Part shown: piece after piece, positions 55,188 to 64,000 of the stretch | How positions within the stretch are numbered: the first letter of the stretch is position 1 | Layout of the letters: each line of letters starts with the position of its first letter | Assembly (NCBI GenBank): GCA_965660945.1 | Contig: CBFIBS010000015.1 | Coordinates: forward strand, 1-64,000 | Length of the DNA: 64,000 bases | Source: UBA7985 sp002711265 | GTDB lineage: Bacteria; Pseudomonadota; Alphaproteobacteria; UBA7985 | Direction: 5' to 3' | The notes under the pieces: generated by a model | Seen by the model: the letters and a program-made list of their open reading frames with translations, nothing else | Told to the model about the DNA's origin: nothing | Database searches by the model: none | Position numbers and translations under genes: made by a program

Positions 55188-55736
55188 TCAGAGCGTCTGG
55201 GGCAACCGCTCGACGGGAATGGTGTCGCCGACCTGCGTATCCTCGAGGAAGACCGTCGGCCGGATCGGGCTTTCGTCCCGGGCGAAATAGAGCAAGTGCG
55301 TGCGGTCAATTTTGGCAGCCGTGCGGTACAGCGAAGAGCAGAATTCATCGTCGCTCAGGTCGTAACAGAGCTTGGAATCCTCGATCCGCCATTGACCCAG
55401 CACTAGACGCCCCGGTCGGGGGTTGATGGCCAGCAGGCCATCACGGGAGAAGTAGGAGTACTGAACCGCCGAGGTTTCATCGACCGAGCGGGAAACCAGC
55501 GTCCGGCCGTAGAGCAGCCGCAGCAGGTCGCGCTCACCGAGTTGATGATCTGCCTCGGGGTCGATGAACAGAACCTTTTCCTCGTGCGGAATGTGGGAGA
55601 AAGACGCGGGCTCCACCGTCGACGAAGCCGGGTAATCGTCGCTGGCAAAGAAGTCGGAATAGCCGCAAGCAGCGAGAAATGTCGTCGCCAGCAGCGCCGT
55701 CCCAATCAAAATCCGTTTCATTATGCCAAAGTCCAT
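55188..55736 (-). CDS. hypothetical lipoprotein, 182 aa
   Basis: A predicted lipoprotein: signal IMKRILIGTALLATTFLAAC ends in a lipobox LAAC, so the Cys near residue 24 would be acylated. The mature domain (about 25-182) is rich in Asp, Glu and Tyr, with segments YSYFSRDGLLAINPRPGR and KLCYDLSDDEFCSSLYR that hold three cysteines. There is no recognised family. The start is at 55736 or at the ATG 55721; the first has a purine-rich upstream sequence. It may sit in the outer membrane. Confidence 0.68.
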   Translation of the reverse strand: MDFGIMKRILIGTALLATTFLAACGYSDFFASDDYPASSTVEPASFSHIPHEEKVLFIDPEADHQLGERDLLRLLYGRTLVSRSVDETSAVQYSYFSRDGLLAINPRPGRLVLGQWRIEDSKLCYDLSDDEFCSSLYRTAAKIDRTHLLYFARDESPIRPTVFLEDTQVGDTIPVERLPQTL

Positions 55737-55829
55737 GGTCTTTTCTTAAATACGTGTTCCGACCTGCAATCGCAGTGCCGTTTACGCGAATTTGAAACAA
55801 ATGCTATGATGAAATTGGGGTGAGCACGA

Positions 55830-56828
55830 GTGACCGAGGCGCGGATCATCGAAATCAGTGAACCCGGCGGACCGGAGGTGCTGGTGCCAGCGCGGCGGTC
55901 CGTATCCGGTCCGGGGCCTGGCGAGCTGCAGCTGGCGGTCGAGGCCTGCGGCGTTAATCGTCCCGACGTGATGCAGCGGCAGGGGCGCTACCGCCCACCC
56001 CCCGGCGCGAGCGACATTCCCGGCCTTGAAGCCGCCGGTGAAGTGCTGGCGGTGGGCGAGGGCGTGCCCACGACACTGATCGGGCAGAAGCTGACGGCGC
56101 TCTGTCCCGGGGGCGGCTATGCCAGTCACGTCACGCTGCCGTGGCAGCACGCCCTGCCCTGGCCCGCGGGCTTTACAGCGGTTCAGGCCGCGGCCCTGCC
56201 CGAAACCTTTTTCACCGTCTACGGCAACATGGTGTTTCGGGGCCGGTTAAAGGCGGGCGAACGCGTCCTGATCCACGGCGGTTCTTCCGGGATCGGCACC
56301 ACCGCCATCCAGAAGGCGCGGGCGCTGGGTGCTGCGCAGATCATCGTGACCGTGCGCACGCCGGAAAAGGCCGAGGCCTGCCTCGCGCTGGGCGCCGACC
56401 ATGCCCTGCTCTACCCCGATGTGGCGTGGGAGGACGAGGTGCTGGCGCTGACCGACGGCGCCGGCGTCGACGTCATCCTCGACATGGTTGCCGGACCCTA
56501 TGTTGCGCGGGATCAGCGCTGTCTGGCGACCGACGGCCGGCTGGTGCTGATCGCCTCGCAGGGTGGGTCAGACGCGCGGTTTGACGCCACGGTGGCGATG
56601 ATACGGCGGCAGGTGATCACCGGCTCGACCCTGCGCCCGCAGTCGGTCGAGGCCAAGAACCAGCTCGCCGAAGGGCTTCGGCGGGATATCTGGCCGCTAC
56701 TCAATAATGGCAGCATCGCGCCGGTCATCGCGGCGACCTTCCCGCTGGACCAGGCTGCCGAGGCCCACCGCATGATGGAATCCGGCGAACTGATCGGTAA
56801 GATCGTGCTGACAACACAGGAACCCTAA
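55830..56828 (+). CDS. NAD(P)H:quinone oxidoreductase-type enzyme
   Basis: Zinc-independent medium-chain reductase of the QOR/PIG3 type. The nucleotide-binding motif HGGSSGIGTTAIQKAR is near residues 150-165; no zinc-binding Cys cluster is present. The early AVEACGVNRPDVMQRQGRYRPP is characteristic of the PIG3 branch, which reduces quinones. The length of 332 aa is typical. It starts with GTG and is followed 4 bases later by a thioesterase. Confidence 0.9.
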   Translation: MTEARIIEISEPGGPEVLVPARRSVSGPGPGELQLAVEACGVNRPDVMQRQGRYRPPPGASDIPGLEAAGEVLAVGEGVPTTLIGQKLTALCPGGGYASHVTLPWQHALPWPAGFTAVQAAALPETFFTVYGNMVFRGRLKAGERVLIHGGSSGIGTTAIQKARALGAAQIIVTVRTPEKAEACLALGADHALLYPDVAWEDEVLALTDGAGVDVILDMVAGPYVARDQRCLATDGRLVLIASQGGSDARFDATVAMIRRQVITGSTLRPQSVEAKNQLAEGLRRDIWPLLNNGSIAPVIAATFPLDQAAEAHRMMESGELIGKIVLTTQEP

Positions 56829-56832
56829 CCCC

Positions 56833-57267
56833 GTGAGCAAGCAACAGCCCCACCAGCGCGCGGACTATCGCGCCTTTTCCGAAATCACCACCCGCTGGAT
56901 GGACAACGACGTCTACGGCCACGTGAACAACGTCGTTTACTATTCGTATTTTGACACGGCTGTTAACGGATTTTTGGTTGATCAGGGCGTGCTCGACTTT
57001 CGCAAAGGCGAAACCGTGGGTCTGGTGGTGGAAACCAGGTGCCAGTTCTTCAGCCCTCTGGCCTTTCCCGATCGCGTGACGGCAGGGATCCGGGTCGCCC
57101 GGGTCGGCACATCCTCGGTCCGCTACGAAGTCGGCCTGTTCGCCAACGACAGCGACATCGCCGCCGCGCAGGGGCATTTCATCCACGTCTACGTCGATGC
57201 ACAGGATCATCGTGCCCGGGCGCTGCCCGAGGACCTGCGGCGAGCGCTGGATAATCTGCTCATATAA
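56833..57267 (+). CDS. 4HBT-type acyl-CoA thioesterase
   Basis: Hotdog-fold thioesterase of the 4-hydroxybenzoyl-CoA/YbgC group. The active-site motif is in RWMDNDVYGHVNNVVYYSYF near residues 19-38, with Asp as the catalytic acid candidate. The length of 144 aa is normal; cytosolic. It starts with GTG 4 bases after the quinone oxidoreductase, so they are one operon. The acyl-CoA substrate is not known; a short or medium chain is usual. Confidence 0.88.
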   Translation: MSKQQPHQRADYRAFSEITTRWMDNDVYGHVNNVVYYSYFDTAVNGFLVDQGVLDFRKGETVGLVVETRCQFFSPLAFPDRVTAGIRVARVGTSSVRYEVGLFANDSDIAAAQGHFIHVYVDAQDHRARALPEDLRRALDNLLI

Positions 57268-57464
57268 GCGTCGGGCTTTGATCTTGGCTTGCCCTGCTCT
57301 GCTAACCGGGCCAAACTCGCTGCAATAGGGGTGGGTTCCGGCCTGCCTGACAACAAGGATATACCCGGATTGCCGGGGTTCGGGTCTGCGTTTCGGCTCA
57401 AGCGTGTCGAGGGCGGAACCTTTCTGCTGCGCGGACCCGGGTGGATGAGTGGAGGAAAGCCGAC

Positions 57465-59105
57465 ATGAAAGGCTTGATGCAGAATGCACCGCTGATGATT
57501 TCGTCGCTGTTGCAGACCGGCGCGGATGTTTTCGGGGGCTCAGAAGTGGTGTCCGTGGTCGCGGGCGAAGGTGTGGTGCGCCACACCTACCGCGATATCA
57601 ACCAGCGGGCCAAGCAGCTCGCGCAGGCGCTGGGCGATGCCGGAATCGGCATGACCGACCGCGTGGCAACGCTGGCGTGGAACGACCATCGCCATCTGGA
57701 GATTTACTACGGTGTTTCGGGGATTGGTGCGGTCTGCCACACCATCAACCCGCGCCTGTTCCCCGAGCAGCTGATCTACATCATCAATCATGCCGAAGAC
57801 CGGATCATCATGGTCGATCCGATGTTCCTGCCCCTGATCGAGAAGATCATCGACAACTGCCCCAAGCTGGAAAAGATTGTCGTTCTGTGTACGGCGGAAA
57901 ACCTGCCTGACACCGCGCTGGACGCCGTGGTGTACGAGGACTTCATCGGCGCCTTCGACGGCGGGATGGAGTGGCCCGAATTCGACGAAAACGCAGCCTC
58001 TTCGCTGTGCTACACCTCCGGGACCACGGGCAACCCCAAGGGCGCGCTGTACTCGCACCGGTCGACCGTGCTGCACGCGCTGATGGCGGGCACGCCGGCC
58101 GTGACCGGCACGCTCACCGGCGAAACCATGATGCCGGTCGTGCCCATGTTCCACGTCAACGCCTGGGGGCAGCCTTACTACGCGCCGCTCGTTGGGGCGA
58201 AGCTGGTCCTGCCCGGGCCGAAACTGGATGGCGAAAGCCTCTATAATCTGATCCAGGCCGAGAGCGTCAGCAACACCGCGGGGGTGCCGACAATCTGGCT
58301 CAACCTGCTCAAGCACACGCGCGAGGTCGGGGGGAACCTCGACAGCCTGCGCAACGTCATCATCGGCGGTTCAGCCGCGCCAGGCGCCATGATCCGCGAG
58401 TTCGAAGACGACTACCAGACCAACGTCATCCACGCCTGGGGCATGACCGAAATGAGCCCGCTGGGCTCGGCGGGCGTGCTGGCGCCACACCTGATACGCT
58501 CGACCAGTGCCGATGAGCAGTTTGAGATGAAGCAGAAGCAGGGCCACCGGGTGTTCGGCGTCGACATGCGCATCGTCAACGACGACGAGGAGCCCCAGCC
58601 CCACGACGGCACCACACGCGGGCACCTCGTGGTGCGCGGGCCGTGGATCATCTCCAGCTACTACAACAACCACGACGCCAACGATAAGGCCTTCACCAAG
58701 GAAGGCTGGTTCTACACCGGCGACATCGCCACGCTGGATGAAAATAACATCCTGCAGCTGGTCGACCGCTCCAAGGACGTTATCAAGTCCGGCGGCGAGT
58801 GGATTTCTTCGATCGATCTGGAAAACGAGGCCGTGGGCATCCCCGGGGTCGTTGAAGCTGCCGTGATCGGCGTGGCCCACGACAAGTGGGGCGAGCGCCC
58901 AGTGCTGATTCTGGTCCCGCAGGACAGCGACAATCCACCCAGCGAAGACAGCGTGCGCGACTTCCTCGGCACCCGCATTGCCAAATGGTGGATGCCGGAC
59001 CTGATCGTGTTCAAGGATGAAATCCCGCACGGCGCGACCGGCAAGATCCTCAAAGCGGAGCTTCGCGAGGAATTCAGGGGCGCACTGGCCGGCGCAACAG
59101 ACTAG
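57465..59105 (+). CDS. acyl-CoA ligase, similar to methylthiopropionyl-CoA ligase (DmdB) and medium-chain ligases
   Basis: AMP-forming ligase that activates a carboxylic acid to its CoA ester. Core motifs are YTSGTTGNPKG near residue 180, the GMTEMSPLG motif near residue 325, YTGD, and the adenylate-forming hinge DRSKDVIKSGGEWIS with the final Lys in GATGKILKAEL. The length is 546 aa. ATG at 57465 follows GGAGG by 8 bases and is preferred to the longer start. The pattern matches the DmdB-like and FadD-like group; whether it acts on 3-methylmercaptopropionate cannot be told here. DmdC and DmdD are not adjacent. Confidence 0.88.
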   Translation: MKGLMQNAPLMISSLLQTGADVFGGSEVVSVVAGEGVVRHTYRDINQRAKQLAQALGDAGIGMTDRVATLAWNDHRHLEIYYGVSGIGAVCHTINPRLFPEQLIYIINHAEDRIIMVDPMFLPLIEKIIDNCPKLEKIVVLCTAENLPDTALDAVVYEDFIGAFDGGMEWPEFDENAASSLCYTSGTTGNPKGALYSHRSTVLHALMAGTPAVTGTLTGETMMPVVPMFHVNAWGQPYYAPLVGAKLVLPGPKLDGESLYNLIQAESVSNTAGVPTIWLNLLKHTREVGGNLDSLRNVIIGGSAAPGAMIREFEDDYQTNVIHAWGMTEMSPLGSAGVLAPHLIRSTSADEQFEMKQKQGHRVFGVDMRIVNDDEEPQPHDGTTRGHLVVRGPWIISSYYNNHDANDKAFTKEGWFYTGDIATLDENNILQLVDRSKDVIKSGGEWISSIDLENEAVGIPGVVEAAVIGVAHDKWGERPVLILVPQDSDNPPSEDSVRDFLGTRIAKWWMPDLIVFKDEIPHGATGKILKAELREEFRGALAGATD

Positions 59106-59157
59106 CGCCGGCGCCGGCGCGGGCCAGAGCGGCTGCGGGTCGGCGTGCTGCCCTTGA

Positions 59158-60222
59158 TCAAGGCAGCACTTTGCCCATCCAGTCGATATCGACCTCGCGG
59201 ATGGCCTTGAAGGCCCAGTCCGGCGACCGGTCCTTGTCGACCAGCAGCGCCCGCACGCCCTCGCGGAAGTCACCGTGCTCGAGCAGGTTCATCGACAGCG
59301 CCAGCTCGGCGTCGAGACAGTCTCGCAAGCCGGCGTGGCGCATGCGCTGGAAAAACGACTGCACCACAAAGGCCGAAGCCGGAGAGCCGTGCGACGTGCC
59401 CTCGCCCACGCGCTTGAGGAAGGGATCCTCGTCCTGGGCCAGCGCGACCAGATTGTCCCACCGTTCCTGAAAATAAGGCGTGTGCATGCAGGCCGCGAGG
59501 CGGTCACGGTGGGGCATCATCTTGTAGGAGACTGCAGGGGGCTGCGCGGCGGCAACCCCGCGCACGGCAGCCTCGGCAAAGGCCCGGTTGGCGCGGGCAT
59601 GCTCGCTCCAGTCGGTGGCGCTGAGGGCTTCCAGAATGGCACCCTTGGCGTCGTTGGCGACCAGCACGTCGGCGAGACCCAGTTCGACCGCATCCGCGCC
59701 AGAGAAATGTACGCCGGTCAGGGCAATCACCTCGCCCAGCGGCGCGGAGACCCGCTGCAGGAACCACGATCCCCCGACATCAGGGTGGAAGCCAATCGCC
59801 AGCTCCGGCATGGCCAGCCGCGAGGTGTCGGAGACGATGCGCGTGCTCGACCCCTGCAGCAGCCCAAAGCCGCCGCCCATGCAAATCCCACCGCCCCAGA
59901 CCAGCATGGGTTTCGGAAAGGTGTGCATGAAGTAATTCAGGTCGTACTCGGTTTTGAAGAACTCACGCCCGACCGCCATATCCGGGCTGGGGTCGGTCGT
60001 CACGGCAACCACGTCCCCGCCCGCGCAAAAGGCCTTCTCGCCCGCGCCGTCGAGGAACACCGCCTTGCAGGCTGGGTCATCCGCCCAGACGCTGAACCGC
60101 TGGTGCAGCAGTGCGATCATCTCGGTTGTTAGCGTATTGAGCTTTTCTGGCCGGTTCAGGGTGGCGTGGCCGATAAAGCCGTTCTCGGCGGGGCGCTCTT
60201 CAAACAGCACGACGTCGGACAT
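59158..60222 (-). CDS. 3-hydroxyisobutyryl-CoA hydrolase-like (crotonase family)
   Basis: Crotonase-fold protein of the ECH_2 group, which includes 3-hydroxyisobutyryl-CoA hydrolase in valine breakdown. GGGICMGGGFGLLQG near residue 110 holds the CoA-binding loop, and PELAIGFHPDVGGSWFLQR the catalytic Glu/Asp region. The length of 354 aa fits this subgroup. An AGAGGA site precedes the start. It converges on the acyl-CoA ligase gene; whether they share a pathway is unknown. A plain enoyl-CoA hydratase is the alternative. Confidence 0.87.
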   Translation of the reverse strand: MSDVVLFEERPAENGFIGHATLNRPEKLNTLTTEMIALLHQRFSVWADDPACKAVFLDGAGEKAFCAGGDVVAVTTDPSPDMAVGREFFKTEYDLNYFMHTFPKPMLVWGGGICMGGGFGLLQGSSTRIVSDTSRLAMPELAIGFHPDVGGSWFLQRVSAPLGEVIALTGVHFSGADAVELGLADVLVANDAKGAILEALSATDWSEHARANRAFAEAAVRGVAAAQPPAVSYKMMPHRDRLAACMHTPYFQERWDNLVALAQDEDPFLKRVGEGTSHGSPASAFVVQSFFQRMRHAGLRDCLDAELALSMNLLEHGDFREGVRALLVDKDRSPDWAFKAIREVDIDWMGKVLP

Positions 60223-60282
60223 GGTCCGTCCTCTTCATTTCTCTTCTTTTTGACTCAACGCAATTGCTGCGTTCTCATCAGC

Positions 60283-61911
60283 TCAACCGGCCCAAGCCTG
60301 CTTGATCAGGTCAGCCGCCTTTTCGGCGATCATCAGCGTGGGCGAGTTGGTGTTCCCGGATGTGATCGCAGGCATGACCGACGCATCGACAACGCGCAAG
60401 CCCTCCAGCCCGTGAACGCGCAGCTGATCATCGACAACCGCACGGTCATCGCTGCCCATTTTGCAGGTGCCGACCGGGTGGAAAATAGTAGTCGAAATGT
60501 CGCCGGCCGCCGTCGCGAGGTCTTCATCCAGATCGATATCGGGGCCGGGGCGGAATTCCTCGGGCCGGTAACGTTCCAGCGCCTGCTGTGCCACGATCCG
60601 TCGGGTCAGGCGCAGGGCGTCTGCCGCGACCTGTCGGTCGGCGGGGGCAGAGAGGTAGTTCGGGGCAATCGACGGCGCGTCGCGAAACGAGCTGGTGCGG
60701 ACATGGACGCTGCCCCGGCTTTCCGGGCGCAGGTTGCAGACCGACGCGGTGAAGGCGTCGAAGCCGTGCAGTGGTTCGCCAAAGGCATCCAGCGACAGCG
60801 GCTGGACGTGGTACTGCAGATTTGCCGTCTCCCGGCTGGGGTCGGACTTGCAGAACACGCCCAGCTGGCTGGGGGACATGGTCAGTGGCCCCCGCCGGCG
60901 CAGGGCGAAATCCAGCGCCATGGCGGCCCGCCCGCCAAGGCTCTTGATCCGGGTGTTGAGCGTGGACACGCCTGAGACCCTGAAAGCGGCGCGCACCTGC
61001 AGGTGATCGCTGAGGTTTTCCCCGACACCGGGCAAAGCGTGCAGGGTCTCGATCCCCCGCTCTGCCAGCAGCTCTCCCTGCCCCACGCCAGAGAGCTCAA
61101 GGATCTGCGGCGAGCCGATCGATCCGGCGGAGAGGATGATTTCACGCCGCGCGGCCACGGTCTGCGCAGCACCATCGCGGCGGTGCACGCGCAGGGCGCT
61201 GGCCCGCTGGCCGTCGAACAGCAGCTTTTCGGTCTGGGTGTGGGTCCAGAGGGTCAGGTTGGGGCGGTTCATCGCCGGGCGGAGAAAGGCCTTGGCTGTG
61301 TTCCAGCGCAGGCCGTCCTTCTGGTTCACCTGAAAGTAGGAAACGCCCTCATTGTCGCCGGTGTTGAAGTCGGGAATCCGGGGAATTCCAGCCTGCTCGC
61401 AGGCGTCGGCGAAGGCTTCGAGGATTTCCCACTGCAAGCGCTGCTGCGCGACGTTCCATTCGCCGTCACCACCGTGGTGCTCGGTTTCACCGTCAAAGTG
61501 GTTCTCGCTCCTGCGGAAATAAGGCAGGACGTCATCCCAGCCCCAGCCCCGGTTGCCCATCTGCCGCCAGCCGTCATAGTCCGCCGCCTGCCCGCGCATG
61601 TAGATCATGCCGTTGATCGAAGAACAGCCGCCGAGCACCTTGCCGCGCGGATAGGCCAGCGAACGGCCGTTGAGGCCCGGGTCACTTTCGGTGCGGTAGC
61701 ACCAATCCACGGCGGGGTTGCCCATGTTGTAGAGGTAGCCCACAGGGACGTTGATCCAGAAGCGCCGGTCGCTGCCGCCCGCTTCGATCAAGAGCACCGA
61801 CACATCGGGGTCGGCCGAGAGCCGGTTGGCGAGCAGGCAGCCTGCCGTGCCGCCGCCGACGATGACAAAATCAAAGCTGGCGTCAGCGTCGATGCCCGGA
61901 TTTTTCGCCAT
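60283..61911 (-). CDS. GMC oxidoreductase (choline dehydrogenase-like)
   Basis: FAD-dependent glucose-methanol-choline oxidoreductase. The FAD motif FDFVIVGGGTAGCLLANRL is at residues 14-32, the PRGKVLGGCSSINGMIYMRG signature at about 88-107, and the active-site His in HPVGTCKMGSD near residue 475, followed by the Asn of SGNTNSPTLMIAEKAA. The length of 542 aa is typical. Choline or another alcohol may be the substrate; no betB or betI lies beside it. A GGAGGGGG site precedes the ATG. It follows the crotonase gene by 60 bases on the same strand. Confidence 0.9.
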   Translation of the reverse strand: MAKNPGIDADASFDFVIVGGGTAGCLLANRLSADPDVSVLLIEAGGSDRRFWINVPVGYLYNMGNPAVDWCYRTESDPGLNGRSLAYPRGKVLGGCSSINGMIYMRGQAADYDGWRQMGNRGWGWDDVLPYFRRSENHFDGETEHHGGDGEWNVAQQRLQWEILEAFADACEQAGIPRIPDFNTGDNEGVSYFQVNQKDGLRWNTAKAFLRPAMNRPNLTLWTHTQTEKLLFDGQRASALRVHRRDGAAQTVAARREIILSAGSIGSPQILELSGVGQGELLAERGIETLHALPGVGENLSDHLQVRAAFRVSGVSTLNTRIKSLGGRAAMALDFALRRRGPLTMSPSQLGVFCKSDPSRETANLQYHVQPLSLDAFGEPLHGFDAFTASVCNLRPESRGSVHVRTSSFRDAPSIAPNYLSAPADRQVAADALRLTRRIVAQQALERYRPEEFRPGPDIDLDEDLATAAGDISTTIFHPVGTCKMGSDDRAVVDDQLRVHGLEGLRVVDASVMPAITSGNTNSPTLMIAEKAADLIKQAWAG

Positions 61912-62020
61912 GAACGGCCCCCTCCCTCAGGATGAGCGCAGAGGGTAGGACCGGCCCCGATAGAGATCAAGCGGCCGGTTGCCGTTGCGAGCGACGGCAG
62001 CGGCTGCCGCGAAGACTGGC

Positions 62021-62518
62021 TCAGATGCAGGCCCCCGAGCGGAAGCAGGACGCCAGCCGCTGGATGTTCTGATAGGTGCGTGCGAAAGATGCCCCCCCGC
62101 AGGCACCGGGGGAAAAGACCCGCTGACCACTGGGCTTGCGTTCGAAGAAGCCGACCATCGCCTCACCATTTTCGGGGTAGCTGGCGCACCAGGGGCCGGC
62201 GCACTGCGGGTCGACCTTGACCGTCATCCGGCGGATCGGTCCCTGCATGCCGTGCGGGCCGACCATCCGCCCCTGAAACAGATAGGTGACGGGATAAGGC
62301 GAAGTGCCGGTGAAGGGGTCGACGTACTCGGTGTTTTCAGGGGTCGGGTTTACCTTGATCCAGCGGCCGGACCAGATCTGATACAGTTCAGGCGCTGCGT
62401 GGTACCGCGCGAAGCTGTCTTCCGGCGTTGGCGGCAGGCAGGACAGCGCCTGCGCCGGGAGGGCAAAAGTCAGCGTAGACAGCAAGGCGAAGGCGGAAGC
62501 AGCGAAGATACGGAACAT
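62021..62518 (-). CDS. secreted hypothetical protein, 165 aa
   Basis: A protein with a Sec signal (MFRIFAASAFALLSTLTFALPAQA, residues 1-24). The mature domain has seven cysteines spread through LSCLPPTP, PQCAGPWCASYP, GACGGASF and ASCFRSGACI, likely forming disulfides in the periplasm. No known family. The ATG at 62518 is chosen because GGGAG lies 8 bases upstream; the longer frame to 62599 would hide the signal sequence. It is read toward the GMC oxidoreductase gene. Confidence 0.72.
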   Translation of the reverse strand: MFRIFAASAFALLSTLTFALPAQALSCLPPTPEDSFARYHAAPELYQIWSGRWIKVNPTPENTEYVDPFTGTSPYPVTYLFQGRMVGPHGMQGPIRRMTVKVDPQCAGPWCASYPENGEAMVGFFERKPSGQRVFSPGACGGASFARTYQNIQRLASCFRSGACI

Positions 62519-62696
62519 GCTCAGTCTCCCAAAAGGGCTGGAAAGGGTCTGTGTTGAGACGACGCTGAGGGGCAAATGCGGCCAAAAAGGGTCAGCCACG
62601 TTGCAGCAGGTTTCAGGGCGTGACGCTTGACACCTCGCCCCGCCCCGTCTTCAACAACCCGGAAACAAAACACCTCAGCCAAAGGGAATGGAACTG

Positions 62697-63464
62697 ATGG
62701 AAATCAACGGCCTCGCAGCAATCGTGACCGGTGGTGGTTCGGGTCTGGGCGCAGAAACCGCCCGCCAACTGGCCGCAAAGGGCGCTAAAGTCGCGCTGTT
62801 CGACGTGAACGTGGAGGGCGCACAGGCTGTTGCTGCCGAAATCGATGGTCTGGCCATCGACTGCGATGTTACTTCCGATGAAGGCGTCGCCGCCGCCATC
62901 GCGCAAGCGCAGGCCGCGCACGGCGTCGCCCGAATCCTGATCAACGCCGCTGGTATCGCCCCGGCGAAGCGGATCATCGACCGCGAAGGCAACGCGACTT
63001 CCCTCGACTATTTCCGCAAGGGCATCGAGATCAACCTCGTCGGCGCTTACAACGTCATGTCGAAGGCAGCGGCGGAAATGTCCAAGGCGGACCCCGTCAA
63101 CGATGATAACGAGCGCGGCGTGGTCATTTCCACCGGTTCGATCGCGACCCAGGAAGGTCAGGTCGGGCAGGCGTCCTACTCGGCGTCGAAAATGGGCCTG
63201 ATGGGCATGATGCTCCCCGCCGCCCGGGAATTCACCCGCTTCGGCATCCGGGTCAACACCATCAACCCGGGCGTGTTCGAGACGCCCATGCTGACCAACA
63301 TGCCGGCAGAAGTGCAGGAATCGCTGGGTAAGCAGGTGCCGTTCCCGGTCCGCCTCGGCACCCCGGACGAATACGCTCGACTGGCGATCCACATGGTCGA
63401 AAACGCCTACATCAACGGCGAGACCATCCGTCTGGACGGCGCGATGCGGATGGCAGCGCGCTAA
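62697..63464 (+). CDS. short-chain dehydrogenase (3-hydroxyacyl-CoA dehydrogenase type-2-like)
   Basis: NAD-dependent SDR. The TGGGSGLG cofactor motif is at residues 10-17, and the catalytic Ser in VVISTGSIA, Tyr and Lys in QASYSASKMG are all present. The sequence resembles human type II 3-hydroxyacyl-CoA dehydrogenase (HSD17B10-like), notable for the inserted DNDERGVVIS region. The length is 255 aa from ATG 62697, which has AAAGGGA at good spacing; ATG 62688 is too close to that site. It could act in branched fatty-acid or isoleucine breakdown, which is inference. Confidence 0.87.
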   Translation: MEINGLAAIVTGGGSGLGAETARQLAAKGAKVALFDVNVEGAQAVAAEIDGLAIDCDVTSDEGVAAAIAQAQAAHGVARILINAAGIAPAKRIIDREGNATSLDYFRKGIEINLVGAYNVMSKAAAEMSKADPVNDDNERGVVISTGSIATQEGQVGQASYSASKMGLMGMMLPAAREFTRFGIRVNTINPGVFETPMLTNMPAEVQESLGKQVPFPVRLGTPDEYARLAIHMVENAYINGETIRLDGAMRMAAR

Positions 63465-63617
63465 GGCGCCTGCTCGCTGGCTAATCTCAGCCTGAGGCCC
63501 GTCCTGATGGCCTTGGCTGGCGTATAACAGGGGTCTTGTCCCTAATTGGTGACAAGCCCCTGCCCGACCGGTACATCTGGGCCCGCAATTATATCCACAG
63601 ACCGGAAACGGTACCCC

Positions 63618-64000
<383 letters not shown>

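Overview
The window is a 64 kb piece of an alphaproteobacterial chromosome. It is GC-rich, with short intergenic gaps and frequent GTG starts. Markers for that assignment are the tolC / PopZ-like / valS order, an Entner-Doudoroff operon (zwf-pgl-edd-glk, with eda nearby), taurine-type transport genes beside sulfoacetaldehyde acetyltransferase (xsc), and two MttB-type methyltransferase homologues without pyrrolysine. A marine, heterotrophic, Rhodospirillales- or Rhodobacterales-like organism is my inference. I see no rRNA, tRNA, prophage, insertion sequence or CRISPR array. Most of the window is metabolic core and accessory catabolism.

Layout. 1-1.5 kb: a gene end and three very small proteins that look like ferredoxin-fold monooxygenase or stress proteins. 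1.6-2.9 kb: an orphan Mod-type DNA methyltransferase. 2.9-9.0 kb: taurine/sulfonate ABC transporter (permease, ATPase, binding protein) and xsc, all on the minus strand. A terminator lies after the binding-protein gene and a long palindrome lies upstream of it. 9.4-14.7 kb: katG, ferredoxin reductase, patatin lipase, class II aldolase. 14.7-23.6 kb: lipid A-type acyltransferase, NAD kinase, CinA-type protein, valS, PopZ-like, tolC, Pcm-like, sufE. 23.8-33.8 kb: a nucleoside uptake and salvage region. It has a BMP-type binding protein, a double ATPase and two permeases, then cdd, deoA and deoB; upp and add face them. Four 36-bp tandem repeats lie between deoB and upp. 33.9-40.6 kb: PhyH-type dioxygenase, enolase-superfamily enzyme, iron alcohol dehydrogenase and two tandem MttB homologues. 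40.6-46.3 kb: small lipoprotein, L,D-transpeptidase, cysK-sseA, and two small uncharacterised proteins. 46.4-55.0 kb: UbiH-type monooxygenase, eda, an acidic small protein, the glk-edd-pgl-zwf operon and a lone sugar ABC ATPase. 55.2-64 kb: lipoprotein, quinone oxidoreductase, thioesterase, acyl-CoA ligase, hydroxyisobutyryl-CoA hydrolase-like protein, GMC oxidoreductase, secreted protein, SDR, and the start of cimA at the right edge.

How the genes fit together. Taurine carbon can enter through TauABC and Xsc as acetyl phosphate; the deaminating step and Pta are not here. Nucleosides imported by the BMP system can be deaminated (cdd, add), split by deoA, and the pentose phosphate isomerised by deoB; deoC is not here. 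Glucose is phosphorylated by Glk and taken through Zwf, Pgl, Edd and Eda to pyruvate and glyceraldehyde 3-phosphate. The cluster at 34-41 kb looks like catabolism of an unknown methylated amine or betaine and is the least understood part of the window.
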